In this document: in pieces, positions 51,740 to 59,913 of the stretch | How the letters are laid out: every line of letters starts with the position of its first letter | Numbering within the stretch: position 1 is the first letter of the stretch | Source: CALJIC01 sp039805565 | GTDB taxonomy: Bacteria > Chloroflexota > Chloroflexia > Chloroflexales > Roseiflexaceae | NCBI GenBank assembly: GCA_039805565.1 | Contig: JBDLTZ010000035.1 | Span: forward strand, 1 to 61,391 | Reading direction: 5' to 3' | DNA: 61,391 bases | The notes under the pieces: generated by a model | Seen by the model: only the letters and a program-made list of their open reading frames with translations | Databases searched by the model: none | What the model was told of the DNA's origin: nothing | Program-made: the position numbers and the translations under genes

Positions 51740-52834
51740 ATGTCAGATCACGAAACCTTCATCTCCGCCTCCGGCTTGCACAAGATCTTCAAAGTGGCCG
51801 ACCTCGAGGTGGTGGCGCTCCAGGGGCTGGACCTCGAGGTGGCCCGCGAGGAGATGCTGGCGCTCGTCGGGCCCTCTGGCTCTGGCAAGTCCACGCTGCT
51901 CAGCGCGATCGGCGGGCTGGATAAGCCCTCGGCCGGCCGCCTGACGGTGGGCGGGCGGGACCTGGTGAAGCTCGACCAGGGCGAGCTCACCGCGTACCGC
52001 CGCACGCAGATCGGCTTCATCTGGCAGCAGACCACGCGCAACGTGCTGCCGTATCTCACTGCACGCGAGAACGTCGAGCTGCTCATGGCGCTCGGCGGCG
52101 CCGAGGGGCTGGGCAGGGCGCGGGAGCGGCGCGCCTGGGCGACAGAGCTGCTCGACGCCGTAGGCATGGCCGAGCACGCCGACAAGCGCCCGACGCAGCT
52201 CTCGGGCGGGCAGCAGCAGCGCGTCGCGATCGCCTGCGCGCTCGCCAACCGCCCCGCGATCCTGCTCGGCGACGAGCCCACCGGCGAGGTGGACTGGCCC
52301 ACCGCGCAGCTGATCCTGGCGCTGCTGCGCGATCTGCGCGCGCGCTACGGGCTCACGGTGGTCATCGTGACCCACGACCCGCGTGTGGCCGAGCAGGCCG
52401 ACCGGGTGGTGGCGATCCGCGACGGGCGCACAAGCACGGAGATGGTGCGGGCCAGGGAGAAGCAGCCGGCTGACAGCCAGAACGGTTTCCAGAGCGCCCC
52501 TTCGGCGGCAGAGCCGCGCTCCTCAAACGAGCTGGTGGTGGTGGACCGCGCCGGCTGGCTGCAGATCCCGATCGAGCAGCGCGAGCTGGCGGGGATCGGC
52601 CTGCGGGCGCGGGTGGAGCTGGTGGACGGCGGGGTGCTGATCCGCTCGATCGACGACGACCGCGCCGAGGGGGCTGAGGCGCCGGCGGAGCACGGGAGCG
52701 TAGGCGAGGCGGCCGAGGCCAGCTACGAGAGCCTCTACAGCGCCGCGCCCCTTCCCAGCGGCGAGGGCGGCGCACCGCGGCGCTGGCGACTGCCGAAGAT
52801 CGGGCGCGACAGGAAGGCCGGTGGGGCGCGATGA
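51740..52834 (+). CDS. ABC exporter ATPase with an AbrB-like C-terminal extension
   Basis: The 364-residue protein starts MSDHETFISASGLHKIFK. The ATPase core (1-240) has Walker A GPSGSGKST (44-52), a Q-loop (FIWQQTTRNV), signature LSGGQQQRVAIA, Walker B ILLGDEPTGEVD and H-loop THDP, the MacB/LolD type. After a linker, residues 263-306 (NELVVVDRAGWLQIP, then RELAGIGLRARVELV and DGGVLIRSI) resemble an AbrB/MazE/SpoVT swapped-hairpin domain, unusual in an ATPase. A disordered tail follows. Start choice: the ATG at 51740 lies 18 bases after a hairpin. It overlaps the next ATPase by four bases (ATGA). Confidence 0.9.
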   Translation: MSDHETFISASGLHKIFKVADLEVVALQGLDLEVAREEMLALVGPSGSGKSTLLSAIGGLDKPSAGRLTVGGRDLVKLDQGELTAYRRTQIGFIWQQTTRNVLPYLTARENVELLMALGGAEGLGRARERRAWATELLDAVGMAEHADKRPTQLSGGQQQRVAIACALANRPAILLGDEPTGEVDWPTAQLILALLRDLRARYGLTVVIVTHDPRVAEQADRVVAIRDGRTSTEMVRAREKQPADSQNGFQSAPSAAEPRSSNELVVVDRAGWLQIPIEQRELAGIGLRARVELVDGGVLIRSIDDDRAEGAEAPAEHGSVGEAAEASYESLYSAAPLPSGEGGAPRRWRLPKIGRDRKAGGAR

Positions 52835-53547
52835 GCATCTCAGATATCGTCATCGAGACGCGCGGCCTCGAGCGGACCTTCGCGGCCGCCGAGCGCAAGG
52901 TGCGGGCGCTGCGCGGCGTGGATCTGCGGGTGCCGCGCAGCGCGTTCGTGGTGCTGATGGGGCCGAGCGGCAGCGGCAAGACCACGCTGCTGAACCTGGT
53001 GGGCGGGCTGGATCAGCCGAGCGCCGGCTACGTGGCGGTGGGCGGGCGGCGGCTGGACGCGATGGGGGCGCAGGACCTGGCCGAGATGCGGCGGCGGATC
53101 GGCTTCATCTTCCAGAGCTTCGCGCTGATGCCCACGGCCACCGCCTACGAGAATGTCGAGCTCGGGCTGCGGCTCTCGGGGCGCACGCCGCGCGCCGAGT
53201 GGGACGGGCGCGTGCGCCGGGTGCTGGCGGCCGTCGACCTTTCTCAGCGCATGCACCACCGGCCGTATGAACTGAGCGGCGGCCAGCAGCAGCGCGTGGC
53301 GATCGCGCGCGCGCTCGCTATCCGCCCCGAGATCATCCTGGCAGACGAGCCGACCGGCGACCTGGACAGCCGTATGGGGCGGCAGGTGCTCGGTCTGCTG
53401 CGCTCGCTCTGCGACCGCGAGGGGGTCACGCTGCTTATGGCCACGCACGACCCGGCGGCGGCGGAGTTCGCCACTGACCTGTACCGCCTGCGTGATGGTC
53501 TGGTGGAGGCACACGAGCGCCCGGTGGCGGTGGGGGTAGCCTCTTGA
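52831..53547 (+). CDS. ABC exporter ATPase (MacB/LolD type)
   Basis: The 238-residue ATPase has Walker A MGPSGSGKTTLLN, Q-loop GFIFQSFALMPTATAYENVELGL, signature LSGGQQQRVAIARAL, Walker B IILADEPTGDLD and H-loop ATHDP. It lacks the AbrB-like tail of its partner. With the upstream ATPase it probably forms a heterodimer serving the fused permease. The ATG overlaps the partner stop (ATGA at 52831-52834), so the two are translationally coupled. It is the last gene of the cassette and is followed by a heptamer repeat array. Confidence 0.94.
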   Translation: MSISDIVIETRGLERTFAAAERKVRALRGVDLRVPRSAFVVLMGPSGSGKTTLLNLVGGLDQPSAGYVAVGGRRLDAMGAQDLAEMRRRIGFIFQSFALMPTATAYENVELGLRLSGRTPRAEWDGRVRRVLAAVDLSQRMHHRPYELSGGQQQRVAIARALAIRPEIILADEPTGDLDSRMGRQVLGLLRSLCDREGVTLLMATHDPAAAEFATDLYRLRDGLVEAHERPVAVGVAS

Positions 53548-53582
53548 GCGGAACGCGGAACGCTGAACGCTGAACGCTGAAC
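53548..53582. repeat. Heptamer tandem repeat GCKGAAC, five copies
   Basis: GCGGAAC twice then GCTGAAC three times, an exact 7-base period with only a G/T change, starting right after the ATPase stop codon. This is the cleanest of the five heptamer arrays. Confidence 0.8.
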
Positions 53583-53610
53583 GCCAAATGGTGGCTCCAC
53601 CAAACCCTTT

Positions 53611-53636
53611 GTCATGCTGAGTGCAGCGAAGCATCT
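53611..53636. repeat. Half-copy of the CTGAGCGCAGCGAAG element
   Basis: GTCATGCTGAGTGCAGCGAAG shares 15 of 16 bases with the arm at 34223-34238 and is followed by CATCT. A dispersed element, single arm here. Confidence 0.5.
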
Positions 53637-53665
53637 CCCCACGGCCTTCGCTTCTGTTATTCTAT

Positions 53666-53695
53666 TTGACGTCTATGTAGACCAGTTGGTATACT
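53666..53695 (+). promoter_or_regulatory. Promoter of the DsbA-like gene (TTGACG, 18 bp, TATACT)
   Basis: TTGACG (53666-53671), an 18-base spacer and TATACT (53690-53695), the latter preceded by TGG, so both -35 and extended -10 are good. The leader to ATG 53756 is about 54 bases. Confidence 0.75.
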
Positions 53696-53755
53696 CCCTC
53701 GTGTGGCCCACAGAGCGCAGGCCAATGCACAGCGAACGAGAACGAGGGAGCGAGG

Positions 53756-54385
53756 ATGGAGATCGACGTCTACCAGGACACCATCTGCCCGTGGTGCCGC
53801 ATCGGCAAGGCCCACCTGCAGCGGGCGCTGGAGGAGTGGCAGGGCGAGCCGGTGACGGTCACCTACCGGACATTCTTTCTGAACGAGGACACTCCGCCCG
53901 AGGGGTACGACTTCGCGCCCTACATGCGGGCGAAGGGCGGCGGGCGTATTCCGCTCGAGCAGTTCTTCGACGCGCCGCGCCGCGCGGGGGCGGCGGTGGG
54001 CCTGACGTTCAACTTCGAGAAGATCGAGCGGGCGCCCAACACGCTCCTGTCGCACCGGCTGGTGGCCCTGGCCCCCGAGGAGAAGCGCCAGGCGGTGCTC
54101 GACGCCGTGTACGAGGCCTACTTCGAGCAGGGGCGGGACATCGGCGACCTGGGGGTGCTGCTGGAGGTCGCGGCGGCGCAGGGCATGGACGCGGAGGCTG
54201 TCGGGGAGCAGCTGCGGGGTGACGTGGCGCGCGAGGAGGTGCTGGCTGAGGCGCGGATGGCGCACCAGCTCGGCATCACGGGCGTGCCGTTCTTCGTGCT
54301 CAACGGGCGCTACGGCCTGAGCGGGGCCCAGCCGCCGGCGGTGCTCCTGCAGGCGATGAAGACAGCGGCCGAGGGCGTGGCGTAG
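53756..54385 (+). CDS. DsbA/FrnE-family thiol oxidoreductase
   Basis: The 209-residue protein starts MEIDVYQDTICPWCRIGKAH, with CPWC at residues 11-14, then a helical insertion (about 60-160) and the cis-Pro loop GITGVPFFVLNGRYGLSGAQ. This is the DsbA-like/FrnE and 2-hydroxychromene isomerase group. No signal peptide, so it is cytoplasmic, unlike true DsbA. FrnE-like proteins have been linked to polyketide synthesis or oxidative stress; no such cluster is near. GAGG lies upstream of ATG 53756, and a strong promoter is present. Confidence 0.93.
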   Translation: MEIDVYQDTICPWCRIGKAHLQRALEEWQGEPVTVTYRTFFLNEDTPPEGYDFAPYMRAKGGGRIPLEQFFDAPRRAGAAVGLTFNFEKIERAPNTLLSHRLVALAPEEKRQAVLDAVYEAYFEQGRDIGDLGVLLEVAAAQGMDAEAVGEQLRGDVAREEVLAEARMAHQLGITGVPFFVLNGRYGLSGAQPPAVLLQAMKTAAEGVA

Positions 54386-54476
54386 GACGCTGCATCCGAG
54401 GGGCGGCCGCGGGGCGTACTGGTGCAAGATACGACCTGTACGCGCGGCCGCCGGGCCGCCTGGAGAGTGACCTGAG

Positions 54477-54890
54477 ATGCTGCGCCTGACCCTGACCATC
54501 GCCGCCCTCGCTGCCCTGCTGCTGGCGGCGTGCGGCGCCCCCTCCACCGCCGACGCGCCGCTGTTCCCCGGCGCAACCGCTCAGTCCGCGGGCAAAAACA
54601 CCATGGCTGACGCGCTCGCCGGGAGCTTCGCCATGCACATCGGGAAGCAGCTGAACGACCCGGCCATCGCGCTGTACGCGGTGCCGGCCGAGACGAAGTG
54701 GGCTGAGGTCAAGGGGTTCTACGCCGAGCGGCTCACAGCGGAAGGGTGGCAGGAAGAGCCGGCGCTGCTGGTCGAGGGGGACACATTCAGCTACGCCGGT
54801 TGGAAGAAGGACGGGGCGACGCTGGCGCTGGGGCTGGTGGAGAACATGATCGGCGACGGGGCCTACATGACGCTGGCGAGCTACCGGTAG
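54477..54890 (+). CDS. Small lipoprotein of unknown function
   Basis: The 137-residue protein has a signal peptide with a lipobox (ALLLAACGAP, Cys19), a short spacer and a compact domain (about 30-137) rich in Ala/Gly/Trp with AETKWAEVKGFYAERLTAEG and FSYAGWKKDGATLALGLVEN. No family recognised; it resembles short surface proteins common in Chloroflexota. GGAGAG precedes ATG 54477. It stands alone, 91 bases after the DsbA-like gene and probably in the same transcript, and ends just before a hairpin terminator. Confidence 0.75.
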   Translation: MLRLTLTIAALAALLLAACGAPSTADAPLFPGATAQSAGKNTMADALAGSFAMHIGKQLNDPAIALYAVPAETKWAEVKGFYAERLTAEGWQEEPALLVEGDTFSYAGWKKDGATLALGLVENMIGDGAYMTLASYR

Positions 54891-54939
54891 CGTTGCTTTC
54901 CTGGAAATGCGGATCCAGTTGACATCGGCGACGGACAAC

Positions 54940-54986
54940 CGACCACCGACCACGTCCCGTCGTCGGTGGTCCGTGGTCGGTGGTCG
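54940..54986. terminator. Bidirectional hairpin built of heptamer repeats
   Basis: CGACCACCGACCACG (54940-54954) pairs perfectly with CGTGGTCGGTGGTCG (54972-54986). Each arm is made of GACCACC-like heptamers, so this is both a repeat array and a terminator-like stem between the convergent lipoprotein and serA genes. Confidence 0.7.
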
Positions 54987-55034
54987 CGAGCCTGACACTC
55001 ATCTCCGAAAAGCAGCACGAGTGTCACGTCCTAC

Positions 55035-56609
55035 CTACAGGACGATCGTGTAGGCCGCCTCGATATCCGCCTCCTGCTTGAGGCGCTCCACCACCGCCGG
55101 CGGGCACGGGTCGTCCAGCCGCAGCACCATCATCGCCTGCTCGCGCGGGGCGAGGCGCCCCACGTCCATGCTCGCGATGTTCACGTCGGCCTGGCCCAGG
55201 AGCGTGCCGACTTGCCCGATCATACCGGGGCGGTCGCGGTGGTAGGTGAAGAGCATCGGCCCGGTCGGCTGGAACGTCACCCAGAACCCATCGGCCACCA
55301 CCACGTGCGGCGCGCCGTGGACCAGGGCCCCGACGAACTCGCGCGGGCCGTCGGCCGTAAGCGCGCGCAGCACCAGCATGCCCGCGTAGCTCTCGGCGTC
55401 CTCCGAGGTCAGCTCGCGGTACTTCAGGCCGAGCTCACGCGCCAGCAGCGGCGCGTTCACCGGAGTGACCCGCTCCGAGCGCGTGGCGGCGAGGATTCCC
55501 TGGAGCGCCGCCAGCCGCACAGGCGCCGTCTGCACCAGCGCCAGGTCGCCGCGGTACTCGAGCTCGTAGACCTTGACGGGGTCGTGCACGAGCGCGTTGC
55601 AGAGCATACCGAGCTTGCGCGCGAGCGCCACGTAGGGGGCCACGATCCCCTGCTCCTCAGGGGCCACGTACGGCGCATTGACCGCGTAGTGCGGCGAGCC
55701 GCCCTGGAGCGCCACCAGCACCCCCTCGGCCACGTCTACGCCCGTAAGCGCCTGCGCCTCGACCGTCGACGCGCCGAGGTGCGGCGTGCTGATCACGCGC
55801 GGGTGCCCGACGAGCGGGTTGCCGGCCGGCGGCTCCTTCTCGAAGGTGTCGAGCGCCGCGCCCGCGATCTGCCGCTTCTCGAGGGCCTCGAGGAGCGCGA
55901 CCTCGTCCACGATCCCGCCGCGCGCCGCGTTGATCAGGTACGCCGTGGGCTTCATCTGGGCAAGGCGCGCCGCGCTGATCAGGCCGCGCGTGGCGTCCAC
56001 CAGCGGGACGTGCAGCGAGACGTAGTCGCTCTGCGCCAGCACCTCGTCGAGGGCCATCAGGGTCACGCCGAGCTGCGCCGCGCGGTCCGTCGAGACCACC
56101 GGGTCATAGGCCACCACCTGCATCTCGAGGCCGCGGGCCCGCCGCGCCACCTCGGCGCCGATGCGCCCGAGCCCCACGAGGCCGAGGGTCTTGCCGCGCA
56201 CCTCGACCCCCATGTACTTGTTGCGCTCCCACTTGCCCGACTGCACCGAGCCGTGGCTCTGCGGGATATGGCGGGCGAGGCTCATGATCATGCCGATGGT
56301 GAGCTCGGCCACGGCCACGCTGTTGGAGGCGGGGGCATTCACCACCAGGATGCCGCGCTTGGTGGCGGCGGCCACGTCGATATTATCCACGCCGGTGCCG
56401 GCTCGGCCCACCACGCGCAGCTGCGTGCCCGCCGCCAGCACCTCCTCGGTGACCTTGGTGGCGCTGCGGACGACCAGCGCGTCGTACTGTGGCAGCGCGG
56501 CCAGCAGCGCGGCTTTATCCAGGTCGGTGCTTACATCTACATCCGCGGCCTCGCGCAGCCGTGCGAGCCCTTCCTCTGCGATCGGTTCGGTGACAAGAAT
56601 CCGGTCCAT
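55035..56609 (-). CDS. serA: D-3-phosphoglycerate dehydrogenase
   Basis: The 524-residue enzyme makes 3-phosphohydroxypyruvate, the first step of serine synthesis. N-terminal substrate domain (1-100), NAD domain (about 100-285, GLVGLGRIGAEVARRARGL with the GxGxxG site; NAARGGIVDE; catalytic His in TPHLGAST), then an ASB-type intervening domain (about 315-450) and a C-terminal ACT domain (452-524, LFTYHRDRPGMIGQVGTLL) for serine feedback. This is the long form of the enzyme. ATG 56609 follows GGAGC, with an extended -10 at 56699-56707. Confidence 0.96.
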   Translation of the reverse strand: MDRILVTEPIAEEGLARLREAADVDVSTDLDKAALLAALPQYDALVVRSATKVTEEVLAAGTQLRVVGRAGTGVDNIDVAAATKRGILVVNAPASNSVAVAELTIGMIMSLARHIPQSHGSVQSGKWERNKYMGVEVRGKTLGLVGLGRIGAEVARRARGLEMQVVAYDPVVSTDRAAQLGVTLMALDEVLAQSDYVSLHVPLVDATRGLISAARLAQMKPTAYLINAARGGIVDEVALLEALEKRQIAGAALDTFEKEPPAGNPLVGHPRVISTPHLGASTVEAQALTGVDVAEGVLVALQGGSPHYAVNAPYVAPEEQGIVAPYVALARKLGMLCNALVHDPVKVYELEYRGDLALVQTAPVRLAALQGILAATRSERVTPVNAPLLARELGLKYRELTSEDAESYAGMLVLRALTADGPREFVGALVHGAPHVVVADGFWVTFQPTGPMLFTYHRDRPGMIGQVGTLLGQADVNIASMDVGRLAPREQAMMVLRLDDPCPPAVVERLKQEADIEAAYTIVL

Positions 56610-56698
56610 GACGACTTGCTCCGTGCGGGCTGTGGGACCGCGGTTTTGCTGATACGGTCTCTGCTCTGAGGTCGTCTGCGGCGCCGCAGCGAGCGGCC

Positions 56699-56707
56699 AT
56701 TATAGCA
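56699..56707 (-). promoter_or_regulatory. Extended -10 (TGC TATAAT) of serA
   Basis: On the minus strand TGC precedes the consensus TATAAT (56704-56699), 90 bases upstream of the start codon. A TTGAGG at 56729-56724 could be a -35 at a 19-base spacing. The leader contains a GACCG and CGGTC pair that could form a small hairpin. Confidence 0.55.
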
Positions 56708-56753
56708 CGCGGTGTGGGCCGCCCCTCAAGGTGCGCGGCGCGGGTGCGATCTG

Positions 56754-56762
56754 TGGTAGACT
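56754..56762 (+). promoter_or_regulatory. Extended -10 (TGG TAGACT) of the metallo-hydrolase gene
   Basis: TG at 56754-56755 and TAGACT at 56757-56762, 30 bases before ATG 56792. No -35. It is divergent from the serA promoter. Confidence 0.4.
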
Positions 56763-56791
56763 AGCGCGCAACAGTCGCACGCCTGTACCAC

Positions 56792-57610
56792 ATGGATGTC
56801 ATGAGTCTTCGTGTCACATCGCTCGCCTCGGGGAGCAGCGGCAACGCCCTGCTGGTGCAGTACGGCGCCGACGCGCTGCTGGTGGACTGCGGCGTCTCGC
56901 AGAAGGCGATCGAGCGTCACCTGCGCGGGGCCGGCCTCGCCCCACCCGACCTGCGCGCGGTGCTGCTGACCCACGAGCACGGCGACCACACCCACTGCGC
57001 GGGGCCGCTCGCCCGCCGCCACGGGCTGCCGGTGGTAGCCAACGGCCCGACGATCGGCGCGCTTGGGGCGGCCCTCGACGGCGTGGCGCTGCGGGAGCTG
57101 CCAGTGGGGAGCTTCTGCGAGGTCGGGCCGTTCGTGGTGCGGAGCTTCCCTGTGCCGCACGACGCCGCCGCGCCGGTGGGCTACCTGATCAGCGTCGGGC
57201 GGTGGTGCGTGGGCGTGGCGGTGGACCTGGGGAGCTGGGACGAGCCGGTGGCCGAGGCGCTGGCCCCCGCCGACCTGATCGTGCTCGAGGCCAACCACGA
57301 CTATGAGCGGCTGCGCTCCGCGCCCTATGCCTGGCCCGTGAAGCAGCGGATCTACAGCCCGCTCGGCCACCTGGATAACGTCGAGGCAGGCCGGCTCCTG
57401 GCGCGCATCGCAGCAGACGGGCGGCGGCGCACGGCCTGGCTGGCGCACCTCTCGCAGGAGGCCAACTCGCCGCAAATCGCGCTGAAGGTGGTATCGGGCG
57501 TGCTCTCTCTGGCCGGCGTGGGGTGCGTCACCGTCCACGCGCTGCCGCGCCGCGCCCCGCTCACCTGGGAGAGCGACCGCCACATGGAGCAGCTGGAGCT
57601 GTTTCTTTAG
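56792..57610 (+). CDS. Metallo-beta-lactamase-fold hydrolase (YycJ/WalJ type)
   Basis: The 272-residue protein starts MDVMSLRVTSLASGSSGNAL, typical of the YycJ subfamily (SLASGSSGN motif). The metal-binding site has THEHGDHTHCAGPL (HxHxDH), a later His (PVPHDAAAP), Asp in VAVDLGSWD and His in GHLDN. This family includes a DNA exonuclease and signalling-linked hydrolases. It lacks a partner two-component system next door, so a WalJ function is not supported. The start may be ATG 56792 or 56801, neither with a strong ribosome site. A hairpin terminator follows. Confidence 0.9.
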   Translation: MDVMSLRVTSLASGSSGNALLVQYGADALLVDCGVSQKAIERHLRGAGLAPPDLRAVLLTHEHGDHTHCAGPLARRHGLPVVANGPTIGALGAALDGVALRELPVGSFCEVGPFVVRSFPVPHDAAAPVGYLISVGRWCVGVAVDLGSWDEPVAEALAPADLIVLEANHDYERLRSAPYAWPVKQRIYSPLGHLDNVEAGRLLARIAADGRRRTAWLAHLSQEANSPQIALKVVSGVLSLAGVGCVTVHALPRRAPLTWESDRHMEQLELFL

Positions 57611-57614
57611 GCTG

Positions 57615-57645
57615 TCCGACAACGTCGCTGGCGCTCGTTGTCGGA
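57615..57645. terminator. Hairpin terminator after the metallo-hydrolase
   Basis: TCCGACAACG (57615-57624) pairs perfectly with CGTTGTCGGA (57636-57645), starting four bases after the stop codon. A second stem (57656-57665 with 57670-57679, one mismatch) of the dispersed type follows. Both lie between convergent genes. Confidence 0.7.
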
Positions 57646-57702
57646 AGGTAGGTTTCAGGGAAGGCTTGCGCCCTCCCTGGCCCTCGCGCCTCGCACCGCA
57701 CC

Positions 57703-58185
57703 TTAGCGCGAGCGGCGGGCATCGATCGCGCGCCGGATCTCCTCGCCGGTGGCCCACTCGGCGCGAGACGCCTCATCCTCCAGCACAAGCCGCGGCACCA
57801 CCAGCCGCTCCCCCTGCAGGCTCACCGACACCATGCTGAAGTAGCCCGTCGTGCAGAGGCGCTGCTCGCCCTTGAGCGGGTGCTCGGCAAAGATGTGCAC
57901 GCGCACCACCAGCGACGTCCGGCCGACGTAGATCACGCGCGCCACGGCCTCGATGATCTCGGCGGCGTGGATCGGGGTGCGGAAGTCGATCCGCTCGCTC
58001 GAGGCCGTTACGACCGGCTGGCGGCAGAAGCGCAGCGCGGCGATGGCGGCAGCCTTGTCCATCAGAGCCATCACCTCGCCGCCGAACATGGTATTGAAAT
58101 TGTTGGTCTGGTTGGGAAGGATGATATCGCAGACGTGGATCTCGGGCGCCACCCGCTCCGGGCGCTCGTCGTGGGTCTGGGTCAT
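57703..58185 (-). CDS. Acyl-CoA thioesterase (hotdog fold, YciA/BACH type)
   Basis: The 160-residue protein has PEIHVCDIILPNQTNNFNTM followed by FGGEVMALMDKAAAIAALRF, the hotdog-fold active-site helix with Asn and Asp typical of the BFIT/BACH and YciA-type thioesterases, and TASSERIDFRTPIHAAEIIE, then VYVGRTSLVVRV. It hydrolyses acyl-CoA to free acid and CoA. Length and single hotdog domain match YciA-type enzymes. ATG 58185 follows AAGGA; upstream in-frame sequence is excluded. No other fatty-acid gene is adjacent. Confidence 0.92.
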   Translation of the reverse strand: MTQTHDERPERVAPEIHVCDIILPNQTNNFNTMFGGEVMALMDKAAAIAALRFCRQPVVTASSERIDFRTPIHAAEIIEAVARVIYVGRTSLVVRVHIFAEHPLKGEQRLCTTGYFSMVSVSLQGERLVVPRLVLEDEASRAEWATGEEIRRAIDARRSR

Positions 58186-58308
58186 GGGTGTCCTTCTGCA
58201 ATGCTGCTGTATCACTGGGTGTCGTAGGACCACTCTATAGTACAGCAATCCTGCCGGATCGAAGCGGCTGGTGTATTCCGCACACCCCGGCCCTGGGCTG
58301 ACGCGCGT

Positions 58309-59778
58309 CTACAGCTCATCGAGCGGGTAGATCGGGCGGCGGCAGCGGCGGAACGGCAGCGCGCGCAGGTTCGGGCTGCACACCCCGGGCGCGTCCAGCA
58401 CGTGGATCTCGGCGGCCAGCGGCCCGTACGCCGCCCGGAAGGCCGCCGGGGATTTGACGACCACCACCTGCGCGTCGCGCGGCTCGAGCCCGAGCGAGCG
58501 GTAGAGCTCGGGGTCCCACTGGATCACCGGCCGCTCCATCACCACCAGCGCGACCTGACCCAGCTGGAGCACGCCGGTCAGACCGCGCTGGAAGGTCACC
58601 CCCTGGAAGCCCTGCCCGCGGTTGACGAACGCCCCGTCTGAGAGCAGCCGCACCCGCCCCAGCACCTCGACCGGCCGGTAGAAGGGGACGCCCGACGACC
58701 CCCCGATGGTGAGGCGCACCTCGGCGCCGATGCCGGCGCGGGCCATGGCCTGGGCTGCGGGCGCGTCGACGATGTTGTGCAGGCACGGGCGCGCGGGGCG
58801 CGCGGCGAGCAGCAGCTCGAGCAGCGCGGTGCTGTCGCCCGGAGCGCCGGAGCTCGGCGCGTCGGCAGAGTCTGCCAGCACCCACGGCCCGCGGTCGCTC
58901 GCCAGCGCGCGCGCCAGGGTCTCGGCGGCGGGGGCCAGCTGAACCTCGAAGCGGCGCCGCCGCTCCCAGAACATCGCGGCCAGCTCGTCGGCCACCCGCT
59001 CCGCCAGCTCCCGGTCGCCGTCGGCCGTCACGATCACACCACACCCGACGTCCTCGACGTCGAGCCAGGGCTGCACCGAGAACACCGAGGCGTCGAGCAG
59101 GCCGGGGCGCGCGGACCAGGCGATCGCCGCGTCCATCACCTCGGCGTACGGCCCCTCGGTGGTGCGCCCGTTCTCGGCGGGCAGGATCATCGGCAGGCGG
59201 CGCAGGGCCACGGCCGGCCGGGCCTCGCCGGACGCCACGCGGTGCAGCAGCGCCATGCCACGCACGCCCGTCTCGTACAGGTCCACGTGCGGCGCGGTGC
59301 GGTAGCCGACAATCGCAGTGGCCTCGTCGGCCATGCGCCGGGTGACGTTGGCGTGCAAGTCGAGGGTGACCACGATCGGCACGCCGGGGCCGAGGGCGGC
59401 GCGGGCGGCGCGCACGATCTCGCCGGTGGCGTCCTCGCGGGTCTGGGTGGCCATCGCGCCGTGGAGCGCGAGGAGCAGGCCGTCGATCGGCCCCGTGTCG
59501 CGCAGGAGCGCGAGGAGCTCGCCGAGGAGCTCGTCGAACAGGGCGTCCTCCATCGGCCCGGCGGAGGCGCTGGTCATGGCACCGATCAGCGGTGCGAGCG
59601 CGACGCCGCGGGCGCGGGCCTCATCGATCGCGCCACCGACCTCGGTGCGGGTGCCGGCGCGCCCGGCGAGGAGCTCGGGGCCGCGGAGGACCTGGCCGGG
59701 CGGGAAGTGCAGCCAGGAGCCGGGGACCGGTGAGAAGCTGTTGGTCTCCTGGACGATGCTGCCGATGGCGATGCGCAT
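58309..59778 (-). CDS. M81/MlrC-type metallopeptidase-like protein
   Basis: The 489-residue protein starts MRIAIGSIVQETNSFSPVPGSW, a family hallmark. LLLALHGAMATQTREDATGE, VVTLDLHANVTRRM (metal-binding Asp and His) and YRTAPHVDLYETGVRGMALL (second His) follow; the C-terminal MlrC domain runs about 310-480. These proteins are zinc hydrolases; MlrC acts on linear microcystin, but relatives have other or unknown substrates. AGGAG precedes ATG 59778. The gene is followed upstream (minus strand) by the GSA-type aminotransferase, with a 135-base gap, and the two may be one unit. Confidence 0.92.
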   Translation of the reverse strand: MRIAIGSIVQETNSFSPVPGSWLHFPPGQVLRGPELLAGRAGTRTEVGGAIDEARARGVALAPLIGAMTSASAGPMEDALFDELLGELLALLRDTGPIDGLLLALHGAMATQTREDATGEIVRAARAALGPGVPIVVTLDLHANVTRRMADEATAIVGYRTAPHVDLYETGVRGMALLHRVASGEARPAVALRRLPMILPAENGRTTEGPYAEVMDAAIAWSARPGLLDASVFSVQPWLDVEDVGCGVIVTADGDRELAERVADELAAMFWERRRRFEVQLAPAAETLARALASDRGPWVLADSADAPSSGAPGDSTALLELLLAARPARPCLHNIVDAPAAQAMARAGIGAEVRLTIGGSSGVPFYRPVEVLGRVRLLSDGAFVNRGQGFQGVTFQRGLTGVLQLGQVALVVMERPVIQWDPELYRSLGLEPRDAQVVVVKSPAAFRAAYGPLAAEIHVLDAPGVCSPNLRALPFRRCRRPIYPLDEL

Positions 59779-59913
59779 GGCTTTGCTCCTGTGCTGGGGC
59801 TGCGTCCCCTCGCCGTCACGGCGGGATGCGACTTCGGCGGGCACGGCGCCAGAGGGGTGCAGAGGGACAGGCGGGCAGGCAGGGCGTCGTTCGCGCGAAG
59901 CGCAAGACCGCGG

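Noticed and set aside
48839..52834. A very long open frame overlapping the permease gene in another frame
   Set aside because: Only its last 1.1 kb (the ATPase from 51740) encodes a recognisable protein. The rest is an alternate-frame artefact of high GC content.
56631..56642. T-box-like motif GTGGGACCGCGG on the plus strand near serA
   Set aside because: The motif is on the strand opposite serA. A leader for the plus-strand gene would have to lie inside serA. No specifier loop or terminator is visible, so a T-box is not supported.
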